A stretch of DNA of 64,000 bases, taken from positions 1-64,000 of the forward strand of contig JAEZCO010000118.1 in NCBI GenBank assembly GCA_023433505.1, written 5' to 3'. How positions within the stretch are numbered: the stretch's first letter is position 1; every line of letters begins with the position of its first letter. This DNA comes from Bacillota bacterium. GTDB taxonomy: Bacteria > Bacillota > Clostridia > Acetivibrionales > DTU013. Shown piece after piece: positions 53,483 through 60,524 of the stretch. The notes beneath the pieces were generated by a model that saw only the letters and a list, made by a program, of their open reading frames with translations, searched no databases and was not told the origin of the DNA. The position numbers were made by a program, and so were the translations under genes.

Positions 53483-55168
53483 TTGCTGTTTATGAAAATA
53501 ACATGGATATTCCTTATAGCAGGTTTCGGCTTTTTTCTACTGGATGAACTGGTATTTAGCCGGGATAATCGGATGGCTGCCGACGGGGTTGTTGTTTTTT
53601 CAACCGGGTGGAAGCTGTTTTTTTGTTTAATTATTGGCATTATGCAAGTGCTGAAGCTGTATCTTTTCAAAAAAGATATTCTGGCGAAACAATTATATTA
53701 CTATATAGACAGGGGTATTTGGCTTTTTGCCGTATCCTTCGCAATCATCTATATCAATGTCGGCGTATGGGCTTATGTAGTCATTCTTTTTACCATCCTG
53801 GTAACAAGCCTGTCTAAAGGCTCGAAACCTGGGATGATTCTTGTTTTGAGTTCTTTTGCCATACATTCCGCCATGACCTTTATAGCATTTTCCGCCCGGA
53901 TCGGGTCAGTGGGTTTGTTAAGTCATGATACGGTTAAAGATTTTCTTATACTGGTGTTTCTGTATTTCATGTTCGCCTTGTTTGCCATATTTTGCGGCAT
54001 GAGCTACAAGGATAATAATGAAAACGAGAAGGAAAACAAGCACTTATTGGAGCAATTGGAGGAAAAGTATCTGCAGCTTGAGGTGGCGCAGGTAGAAATC
54101 AAGCATCAGTATGAAAAACTCAAAGGCACAAATAACAAGCTTGAAGACATGAATAAGAGGCTTTCGGCCAGTATTGCCGAATTTTATACCCTGCAGCAGA
54201 TCAGCCAGGCAATAAGCTCGATTCTTGATATAAGCGAGCTGTTGAAGTATCTCAATGATATCATCATCGGCGTCATGGGAGTAAATTATTCTACAATCGT
54301 CCTCTTTGACGAAAAAAGCGGCAGACTTAAGGTCCAGGCAACAAATATTGCAAATCTCGGCGACCTTGCAACGCTGTCGGACAACATAAATAACAGCATG
54401 CTTTCCAAAGTCATGGATAATGGGCAGTATTTTCTTGAAAACTACGTTGACCAGCATTTGTATCCCTTTACCCAGGGGAGGGAAGTGAATTCGCTCATCT
54501 GCGTACCGCTGAATACCAAATCGCGCAAATACGGTCTTGTACTTGTGGAGCATAAGCTCAGCTGTGCTTTTGACGATGATAATGTCAGGCTTCTTGATAT
54601 CATATCGCAGCAGGTGGGCATTGCAATGGAAAATGCGGATTTGTATCAGAAGATGCAGGAGCTGGCTACCAAGGATGGTTTGACTGGAATATACAACAGG
54701 CAGTATTTCCAGCAAAGGCTGGAAGCTGAATTCCGGAACACTCAAAAAGGGAATTATCCCCTGTCGGTCGCCATTTTTGATATCGATCATTTTAAGCGGT
54801 TCAACGATACCTTCGGTCATCTCTTTGGCGATAAGGTACTTAAATCCATTACAAACTCGGTTTCAGGATCTTTAAGGGAAAATGACATCTTTGCACGTTT
54901 CGGCGGAGAGGAATTTATTCTTTTGTTTCCCAGAACAAATCTGAACGAGGCTTATGAAAAGGTTGAGTTCCTTCGAAAGATGGTCGGGCAGCACATTGTC
55001 AAGGATAACCTGGTCACGGTTTCCGTAACGGTAAGCTTCGGGGTCTCCAGCTTCAATGAATGTGCGCTTTCTGAAAATGAACTCCTGCGTTCGGCGGATG
55101 ATGCGCTCTATGAAGCGAAAGCTTCAGGCAGGAATTGTGTGAAGGTGGCAAGAAGGCTCCAGGAATGA
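53483..55168 (+). CDS. Membrane diguanylate cyclase with GAF and GGDEF domains
   Basis: Five or six membrane spans lie in the first 170 residues, then a coiled coil (about 175-235), a GAF domain (about 230-395) and a GGDEF domain (about 400-560). The active-site motif is GGEEF at 474-478, and the inhibitory RxxD site (Arg465, Asp468) is present, so it should make c-di-GMP and be product-inhibited. The start given is the first conventional one (TTG), but the reading frame is open back to 53411 and a strong AAGGGGGTGG (53416-53425) lies seven bases before an in-frame ATC at 53432. The true start may be that codon, adding 17 residues. Confidence 0.9.
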   Translation: MLFMKITWIFLIAGFGFFLLDELVFSRDNRMAADGVVVFSTGWKLFFCLIIGIMQVLKLYLFKKDILAKQLYYYIDRGIWLFAVSFAIIYINVGVWAYVVILFTILVTSLSKGSKPGMILVLSSFAIHSAMTFIAFSARIGSVGLLSHDTVKDFLILVFLYFMFALFAIFCGMSYKDNNENEKENKHLLEQLEEKYLQLEVAQVEIKHQYEKLKGTNNKLEDMNKRLSASIAEFYTLQQISQAISSILDISELLKYLNDIIIGVMGVNYSTIVLFDEKSGRLKVQATNIANLGDLATLSDNINNSMLSKVMDNGQYFLENYVDQHLYPFTQGREVNSLICVPLNTKSRKYGLVLVEHKLSCAFDDDNVRLLDIISQQVGIAMENADLYQKMQELATKDGLTGIYNRQYFQQRLEAEFRNTQKGNYPLSVAIFDIDHFKRFNDTFGHLFGDKVLKSITNSVSGSLRENDIFARFGGEEFILLFPRTNLNEAYEKVEFLRKMVGQHIVKDNLVTVSVTVSFGVSSFNECALSENELLRSADDALYEAKASGRNCVKVARRLQE

Positions 55169-55762
55169 TCACGATTTTTTAAAGGATTTCACCATACTGG
55201 TGAAGATCTCCTTTTGAGCTTCATTCCATTGATTTTCAGGCACGAAGTAGCTGATCCTGTACATTTGATTTTTACCTTCCAGAAATATCTCATTGCCTTT
55301 GTAATAAATATTGTTGCTGCTAAGGACGGAATAATCCCAGTAATAGCCGGTAAAACCGTTAACCTTCATTTTTCTGCTGCTGAAATATTTATATTTTAGC
55401 TGGGAGGCAGCCTTGGACTTTTCAAGGAATTCCGCCAGGGGCATGGACAGATTCCAGATTTGCACGAAGCCATACCCCGGGCCTGAGGTATCACGCAGAT
55501 CTACATGGTATGGGATATCGTTTCCCGAGAGGCTTCGCGGGGTAGGCGTAAAAGTGGAAGGATAATTAAAACTGAAGCCGCCTTCCGGCGATTCATAGGT
55601 TGAGTACTCAACCAATCTTTTCACCGAAGCATTCATTTCAGGAGCGTTTCCGGCAAAATAGGAGGCGGCAAAAAACATCAAAGTCCAAAAAAGTATGGCT
55701 GCCAGGACAAATGCCAGCTTCCTCCGGAAATTTCCAATGAGTATTATTCTGAACCTCTTCAT
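55169..55762 (-). CDS. Membrane-anchored PsbP-like protein of unknown function
   Basis: This 197-residue protein has a basic N-terminus, one membrane span (about residues 16-36) and an extracytoplasmic domain that starts with a GGFSFNYPSTFTPTP segment. That start is typical of PsbP-related domains in Firmicutes, where their role is unknown. ATG 55762 has AAAGG eight bases upstream and is preferred to ATG 55777. It abuts the GGDEF gene tail to tail with no gap. Confidence 0.7.
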   Translation of the reverse strand: MKRFRIILIGNFRRKLAFVLAAILFWTLMFFAASYFAGNAPEMNASVKRLVEYSTYESPEGGFSFNYPSTFTPTPRSLSGNDIPYHVDLRDTSGPGYGFVQIWNLSMPLAEFLEKSKAASQLKYKYFSSRKMKVNGFTGYYWDYSVLSSNNIYYKGNEIFLEGKNQMYRISYFVPENQWNEAQKEIFTSMVKSFKKS

Positions 55763-55971
55763 ATTCCAGCCTTTCATACCGAAAGTTTATTTGGATGCAA
55801 TAATATCCTATTCATCAGCAGGGAAGAATAGCACCCGACGGAGACTGCCGTGAAACAAACATTGTTCCCGGTAAAAATTCTTTCGGTAATTTACCCCAGG
55901 GTGGCAATCACCAAAATGAACAGCCGGAATATAATGTACTGTCAAACCTTTTTCGTGGGGGGTAAGTTTGA

Positions 55972-56043
55972 ATGAGGATTGTAGTTTTAAAGATGCCGAG
56001 ATTTTTCGGAGGATTGATCAGAAAAGTACTTGGAATGAATTAG
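55972..56043 (+). CDS. spoVM: Stage V sporulation protein M
   Basis: This 23-residue frame is too short for most gene callers. Its product contains KMPRFFGGLIRKVLGM, which aligns with Bacillus SpoVM (KLPKFLGGIVRAMLG), the amphipathic helix that recognises the curved forespore membrane and anchors SpoIVA coat assembly. The conserved Pro and the Gly-Gly pair are present. GGGGGG lies nine bases before the ATG. It is next to rpmB, as in Bacillus. The chain ends after Met-Asn at a TAG that is part of the P repeat, so it lacks the charged tail of the Bacillus protein. The 209 bases upstream of it, from 55763, hold no other gene; a sigma-E-like AATATAATG box near 55929 is possible but weak. Confidence 0.85.
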   Translation: MRIVVLKMPRFFGGLIRKVLGMN

Positions 56044-56143
56044 GAGCACTGAAAATATTACTTTCCCGTTTTTCTGAAAGGCCGTCCGCAACGGACTGCA
56101 TTTTCAGAAATTTATACGGGAAGTTATATTTTCATCAGTGCTT
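56040..56143. repeat. P-family palindromic repeat, short copy C
   Basis: A 104-base copy begins TTAGGAGCACTG, with the spoVM stop codon inside it. Outer arms AGCACTG and CAGTGCTT, then AATATTACTTTCCCG and CGGGAAGTTATATT, then TTTTTCTGAAA and TTTCAGAAA are inverted. The tip is a short CCGTCCGCAACGGAC hairpin instead of the 45-base tip of copies A and B. Confidence 0.88.
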
Positions 56144-56172
56144 GATTTTACATTGGCTGTAAGCCTAAAAAA

Positions 56173-56220
56173 TTTGAGCAACATAAAAAAAGCGGTTTAC
56201 GCTTTTTTATGTTGTTCAAA
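56173..56220. terminator. Bidirectional terminator between spoVM and rpmB
   Basis: A stem of about 20 bp (56173-56194 and 56200-56220, one bulge, 5-base loop) has A-rich and T-rich strands on both sides, so it can end both the plus-strand spoVM message and the minus-strand rpmB message. Confidence 0.85.
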
Positions 56221-56256
56221 TAAATTTTAGTTTTCGAATTTAACTTGCCTTTGTGA

Positions 56257-56445
56257 TTAGACTGATCTGGTAACCTTGTTGGAACGCAGGCATCTTGAGC
56301 AAACGTTCATGGAGGAATGAGTGCCGTTCAGTACGACTTTAATCTTCTTAACATTGGGTTTCCAGGATCTGCTTGTTCTTCTTACCGAGTGGCTTACATT
56401 ATTACCGTAAACAGTGTCTTTGCTGCAAACATCGCATTTAGCCAT
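56257..56445 (-). CDS. rpmB: 50S ribosomal protein L28
   Basis: This 62-residue ribosomal protein has two CxxC pairs (Cys4/Cys7 and Cys49/Cys52), so it is the zinc-binding form. The middle SHSVRRTSRSWKPN segment is typical of L28. AAGGAGGTG precedes the ATG. It is on the opposite strand to spoVM and recG, while in Bacillus it is close to spoVM too. Confidence 0.96.
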   Translation of the reverse strand: MAKCDVCSKDTVYGNNVSHSVRRTSRSWKPNVKKIKVVLNGTHSSMNVCSRCLRSNKVTRSV

Positions 56446-56514
56446 TTATGTCACACCTCCTTCGAAATGGAGAAATATCGCATTGACTCAAAAATCGGAT
56501 TTTATTCCTCCGAT

Positions 56515-56544
56515 AGTATAACACATAGAGCTTCAATCCTGCAA
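56515..56544 (-). promoter_or_regulatory. rpmB promoter
   Basis: On the minus strand TTGCAG (56539-56544) and TATACT (56515-56520) are 18 bases apart. The leader between this and rpmB can form a 6-bp hairpin (ATCGGA/TCCGAT). Confidence 0.6.
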
Positions 56545-56658
56545 GGATTTTTTTTATTACACACGGCAACCGACTGCAAAATTTTTCTGGCAAATATGTG
56601 AACGATATAATAAAATATGGGTAGAAGAAGCCGGATAAAAATTATTTGGAGAAAACGC

Positions 56659-58740
56659 TTGGAAAACAAAGATATCGGGAATCCTTTAAAAAAGTCCATA
56701 AAGAGCATAAAGGGCGTCGGTGAAGCCAGGGCATCACTTTTTCAAAGACTGGGAATTTGTACCGTAAATGATCTGATTACTCATTTCCCCAGAGAATATG
56801 AGGACCGGACTGTCATGAAAAAGATAATGGAGCTCGAAGACGGCGTTCAGTGCTCATTTAAGGGAATGATCGTTTCCAATGTATCGGAGTCGAGGCCGCG
56901 CAAGGGGATGCTCATAAGCAAGGTGGGCATCCGGGATGATACGGGCCTCATTCACGGAGTATGGTTCAATCAAAGCTATTTAAAAAGAGTGTTCAATATC
57001 GGAGAGACATATATATTTTTCGGCAAGATCACCAGAAAAAGGACCTTTGAAGTCCAGAATCCGGTTTATGAAAAGCTGGACAACCTTGAATTAAAGAATA
57101 CATGCCAAATCGTCCCCATATACCCTGCCACCGGAAGCCTTACGCAAAACATAATAAGGGCTGCGATAAGAGCTGCGCTTGAAATGGTGGAGAATAAAGC
57201 GGAAGATGTGCTGCCGGCCGCTTTAAGGGAAAAACAAAATTTGAGCGAAATCAACTATTCCTTATCGAATATTCATTTCCCCAAAAGTGATGAGGATTTT
57301 AAAAATGCCAGATACCGGCTGGTTTTTGAAGAGCTTTTTTTATTGCAGCTGGGTCTGTTTACGCTGAAGAATTCCATTAAAAAGGAAGAAAGCGGCAACA
57401 CCCTTGGCGCGGCGGCCTTTGTAAAGGAATTTGCCGGCAGCCTGCCTTTCGAGCTGACCCAGGCGCAAAAAAGAGTATACGGTGAGATAGAGCAGGATGT
57501 TGAAAGCGGCAAGGTAATGAACAGGCTGATTCAAGGGGATGTGGGCTCGGGTAAGACGGTCGTGGCTTTGCTGGCCCTGCTCAAGGCGGTTAAAAGCGGT
57601 TACCAGGGAGTTTTGATGGTGCCGACGGGGATATTGGCCCAACAGCATTATCAATCGGTTGTGAAGCTTCTGGAGGGACAAGGCGTCACGGTTGCGCTAT
57701 TTACAGGGAATCAGCCCAAAAAACTGAAGAATGAGCTTTTGGAAGGCTTGAGACTGGGAAAAACAGATATTGCCATAGGAACTCACGCTTTATTGGAAGA
57801 GAACGTGGTATTTGCAAAGCTCGGGCTTGTGGTCACCGATGAGCAGCACAGGTTCGGCGTGCGCCAAAGGGCCGTGATTTCGCAAAAGGGAGAAAATCCG
57901 CATATCCTGGTAATGACAGCGACTCCGATTCCAAGAACACTTGCCCTGATACTTTACGGCGACCTTGACATTTCCATCATTGATGAGCTGCCGCCGGGAA
58001 GAAAGCACGTAGAAACCTATTCTGTGGATAATAGCAAAAGGGAGCGGATTAACGCCTTCATCCGGAAGAAAATTGCAGAAGGCCGGCAGGTGTTTATTAT
58101 TTGCCCGCTGGTGGAGGAGTCGGAAGCCATTGAGGCAAAAGCGGCCTCGGAGCTTGCCGATCGCATAGCGAAGCAGGACTTCCCCGATTTGAAGGTCGGG
58201 CTGGTTCATGGAAAACTGAAAGCCGCTGAGAAGGAAACCGTCATGAACGGATTTATAAAAGGCGGGATTGATATCCTTGTCTCTACGACAGTTGTAGAGG
58301 TGGGAGTAAACATACCCAATGCGGCAGTCATGATTATAGAAAATGCCGAAAGATTCGGTCTGGCACAGCTCCATCAGCTTAGAGGCAGGGTGGGGAGAGG
58401 CGGGTTCCAGTCCTATTGCATTTTATACAATGAAAGTAAAGCCGAATTGGCCAAAGAAAGAATGAAGGTCATGGAGAAGACAGGCGACGGCTTTATCATC
58501 TCTGAAAAGGATCTGGAATTGAGAGGCCCCGGAGATTTTTTCGGGACCAGGCAGCATGGAATTCCTGAACTGAAGATTGCAAATCTTTATAAGGATATGG
58601 AAATACTTAAAATAGCACAGGAAGCCGCCAAAGAAATTCTGGACACCGACAAGGGCCTGGAGCTTCCTGAAAACAGGGGGATCAGGGACAGGGTCCGGGA
58701 GAATTTTGAAGCAAGGCTGCAGGAATTGAGTTTGAACTGA
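56659..58740 (+). CDS. recG: ATP-dependent DNA helicase RecG
   Basis: This 693-residue SF2 helicase rewinds stalled forks and branch-migrates junctions. It has the N-terminal wedge/OB domain (GVGEARASLFQRLGI, then HFPREYEDRT), Walker A GDVGSGKTVVALLAL, a DEQH box (VTDEQHRFGVRQR), MTATPIPRTLAL, and the RGRVGRGGFQSYCILY and GPGDFFGTRQHG motifs. The start is TTG 56659 with TTGGAG seven bases upstream. An ATG at 56617 has no ribosome site and lies too close to a TATAAT box (56606-56611) to be on the transcript from that promoter. Confidence 0.95.
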   Translation: MENKDIGNPLKKSIKSIKGVGEARASLFQRLGICTVNDLITHFPREYEDRTVMKKIMELEDGVQCSFKGMIVSNVSESRPRKGMLISKVGIRDDTGLIHGVWFNQSYLKRVFNIGETYIFFGKITRKRTFEVQNPVYEKLDNLELKNTCQIVPIYPATGSLTQNIIRAAIRAALEMVENKAEDVLPAALREKQNLSEINYSLSNIHFPKSDEDFKNARYRLVFEELFLLQLGLFTLKNSIKKEESGNTLGAAAFVKEFAGSLPFELTQAQKRVYGEIEQDVESGKVMNRLIQGDVGSGKTVVALLALLKAVKSGYQGVLMVPTGILAQQHYQSVVKLLEGQGVTVALFTGNQPKKLKNELLEGLRLGKTDIAIGTHALLEENVVFAKLGLVVTDEQHRFGVRQRAVISQKGENPHILVMTATPIPRTLALILYGDLDISIIDELPPGRKHVETYSVDNSKRERINAFIRKKIAEGRQVFIICPLVEESEAIEAKAASELADRIAKQDFPDLKVGLVHGKLKAAEKETVMNGFIKGGIDILVSTTVVEVGVNIPNAAVMIIENAERFGLAQLHQLRGRVGRGGFQSYCILYNESKAELAKERMKVMEKTGDGFIISEKDLELRGPGDFFGTRQHGIPELKIANLYKDMEILKIAQEAAKEILDTDKGLELPENRGIRDRVRENFEARLQELSLN

Positions 58741-58790
58741 GTACAGTTTCACGTGAGTGAGTTACCGGATAGGAAGGAAAATGGATCCAA

Positions 58791-58867
58791 TGTAGGGGCG
58801 GCCATTGGCCGTCCAGTAAATGTTTGATGCAGATTGCATATGAGGGCGCGCAATGCGCGCCCCTACA
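58791..58867. repeat. R-family element with terminal inverted repeats
   Basis: This 77-base element starts TGTAGGGGCG and ends CGCCCCTACA. Each end has its own palindrome: GGCCATTGGCC (58800-58810) and GGGCGCGCAATGCGCGCCC (58844-58862). It fills the recG-rsmD gap and ends five bases before the rsmD ribosome site. Confidence 0.8.
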
Positions 58868-58887
58868 TGGTAAGGAGGAGAATTAAT

Positions 58888-59454
58888 ATTTTAAGGGTAA
58901 TTTCAGGCGAAGCCAGAGGGCATAAGCTAAAGACATTGAAAGGGTCCGCCACAAGGCCTACGTCAGACAGAGTGAAGGAATCATTGTTTAATATAGTTTC
59001 CGGTTATATTCAAGGAAGCGAGGTGCTTGACCTGTTTGCAGGCAGCGGAAGCCTTGGAATAGAAGCCCTGAGCAGAGGCGCAGCCTATGCCGTATTTGCC
59101 GATAAAAGCAAGGAAAGCTGCGGTATCATCAAGGAAAATCTTGCATTTACAAAGTTTGCTGAAAAATCGGAGGTTTTATTTATGGGATTTACGGAAGCCC
59201 TTGTCAAATTGGCTTCCGAAGGAAAAAAATTCGATATCGTTTTTCTTGATCCTCCCTATAATAAAAATTTTATTCAGGAAACATTAAAAAATTTGGCTAA
59301 AAATGATATAATTAGGGACGGCGGTATTTTGATAGCGGAACATCATATTGACGACGAGCTTCCGGAATACAGCGGCAAGCTGAAAATAAGCAGAAAACAG
59401 AAGTATGGAGACACTGTAATTAGCTTTTACAGAGGAGACACACCTCTCCACTGA
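58888..59454 (+). CDS. rsmD: 16S rRNA (guanine-966-N2)-methyltransferase
   Basis: This SAM-dependent methyltransferase of about 188 residues acts on 16S rRNA in the small subunit. Marks are RVISGEARGHKLKT at the N-terminus, RPTSDRVKESLFNIV, DLFAGSGSLGIEALSRGA for SAM binding and FLDPPYNKNF as the catalytic motif. No ATG, GTG or TTG is well placed. AAGGAGGAG (58872-58880) is seven bases before an in-frame ATT at 58888 that gives the normal family N-terminus. The nearest ATG, 58867, is inside an R repeat and has no ribosome site. The last residues (GDTPLH) come from the S repeat. It precedes coaD as in many Firmicutes. Confidence 0.92.
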   Translation: MLRVISGEARGHKLKTLKGSATRPTSDRVKESLFNIVSGYIQGSEVLDLFAGSGSLGIEALSRGAAYAVFADKSKESCGIIKENLAFTKFAEKSEVLFMGFTEALVKLASEGKKFDIVFLDPPYNKNFIQETLKNLAKNDIIRDGGILIAEHHIDDELPEYSGKLKISRKQKYGDTVISFYRGDTPLH

Positions 59455-59489
59455 ATGACGGGTCGGGGAATGGACCTTTTTGTGAAAAC
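59432..59489. repeat. S-family repeat overlapping the end of rsmD
   Basis: GAGACACACCTCTCC...GGGTCGGGGAATGGACCTTTTTGTG aligns with the copy at 6897-6950. It contains the last codons and stop of rsmD. Confidence 0.6.
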
Positions 59490-59509
59490 TATGAAAACGA
59501 GGATGCTAT

Positions 59510-59992
59510 ATGATTTGTGTTTACCCGGGCAGCTTTGATCCGGTGACTAACGGACATCTGGATATTATCAACAGGGCCGTCCGCATTTGTGACAAACTCA
59601 TCGTTGCGGTTGGCAGCAATGAAACAAAAAAACCGGCTTTTTCAACCGGTGAGAGGATCGAGCTGATAAGGCAGGTTGTGGATAGTTCAGCCTGTATCGA
59701 GGTCACAAGCTTTTCCGGATTGCTGGTGGACTTTGTGAAAAAAGTAGGCGCCCAAACGGTTATTAAAGGCTTGAGGGCCATGTCCGACTTTGAATACGAG
59801 TTCCAAATGGCACTGTTGAATAAGAGCCTCGAACCCGAGACTGAGACCCTTTTCATGATGACCAGCGTAAATTACTCCTATTTAAGTTCAAGTGCCGTAA
59901 AGGAAATTGCCAGGAATGGCGGAAATATCGAGGGACTGGTTCCGGACCGCATAAAGAATAGAATCGTTGAAAAGCTCAGAGGGGGAATATAA
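59510..59992 (+). CDS. coaD: Phosphopantetheine adenylyltransferase
   Basis: This 160-residue enzyme adds AMP to phosphopantetheine in CoA synthesis. The nucleotidyltransferase motif is PGSFDPVTNGHLD with His16, followed by RAMSDFEYEFQMALLN and a C-terminal SSSAVKEIA. GAGGATG precedes the ATG. It is directly followed by a coiled-coil gene that shares its unit. CoA is also the acceptor for AcsB, but this gene is a general housekeeping one. Confidence 0.96.
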   Translation: MICVYPGSFDPVTNGHLDIINRAVRICDKLIVAVGSNETKKPAFSTGERIELIRQVVDSSACIEVTSFSGLLVDFVKKVGAQTVIKGLRAMSDFEYEFQMALLNKSLEPETETLFMMTSVNYSYLSSSAVKEIARNGGNIEGLVPDRIKNRIVEKLRGGI

Positions 59993-60430
59993 ATGGAGAT
60001 ACTGTCTATTTTGGAGACATTGGAGGACCTGGTTGAAAAAAGTGTAAATGTGCCTTTCTCCGGGAAATGCCTTGTGGACAAGGAAGAAATACTTGAAATC
60101 GTTAAAGAGGTAAGGCTGAAGCTGCCTGACGATATAAAACAGGCAAAGTGGGTCAAGGAAGAGAGGCAGAGGATTCTCCTGGAGGCCCAGAAGGAAGCAA
60201 ACAATACCATAAAAGAAGCCGAAGGCAAGATTGCGACGCTTGTAGATGAGCATGAGATCACGAAAAAAGCCTATGAGCAGGCCAATGAGATCATTTCCAA
60301 CGCCCAGAAAAATGCCAGGGAAATCAGGCTTGGTACAAGGGATTACGCGGACAGTGTGCTGAACAAGGTCGAAGAGATTTTGAAAGATACGCTGGATGTC
60401 ATAAAAATGAACCGGGAAGAAATAAAGTAA
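59993..60430 (+). CDS. Coiled-coil protein of unknown function
   Basis: This 145-residue protein begins directly after the coaD stop with GAGGGGG as its ribosome site. From about residue 40 to the end it is rich in Lys, Glu and Ala and predicted to form a long coiled coil, similar to DivIVA-like or ATP synthase subunit b-like proteins often annotated simply as ATPase in Clostridia. There is no Walker motif. The function is unknown; a scaffold role at the membrane or septum is possible. Confidence 0.75.
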   Translation: MEILSILETLEDLVEKSVNVPFSGKCLVDKEEILEIVKEVRLKLPDDIKQAKWVKEERQRILLEAQKEANNTIKEAEGKIATLVDEHEITKKAYEQANEIISNAQKNAREIRLGTRDYADSVLNKVEEILKDTLDVIKMNREEIK

Positions 60431-60494
60431 CCGGTTTCCCGCCATACGGTTCCCATGGTCAGGGCCCTTCCGGATGACAAGAATTTGCCATAAC

Positions 60495-60515
60495 GGCGGA
60501 CGATTCCTGTCCGCC
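60495..60515. other. Hairpin between convergent genes
   Basis: GGCGGAC and GTCCGCC form a 7-bp stem with a 7-base loop, 64 bases after the coiled-coil gene and just past the ylbJ stop on the other strand. The following AATTATAACT is only weakly T-rich, so it may be a weak terminator. Confidence 0.45.
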
Positions 60516-60524
60516 AATTATAAC

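Noticed and set aside
55968..56162. 64-codon plus-strand frame starting at 55968
   Set aside because: It runs through the P repeat in a different frame from spoVM, has no ribosome site at the right spacing and no resemblance to a family. The spoVM frame at 55972 explains the signals.
56617..56658. ATG 56617 as the recG start
   Set aside because: A TATAAT box at 56606-56611 puts the RNA start at about 56618, and there is no ribosome site. TTG 56659 has one and matches normal RecG length.
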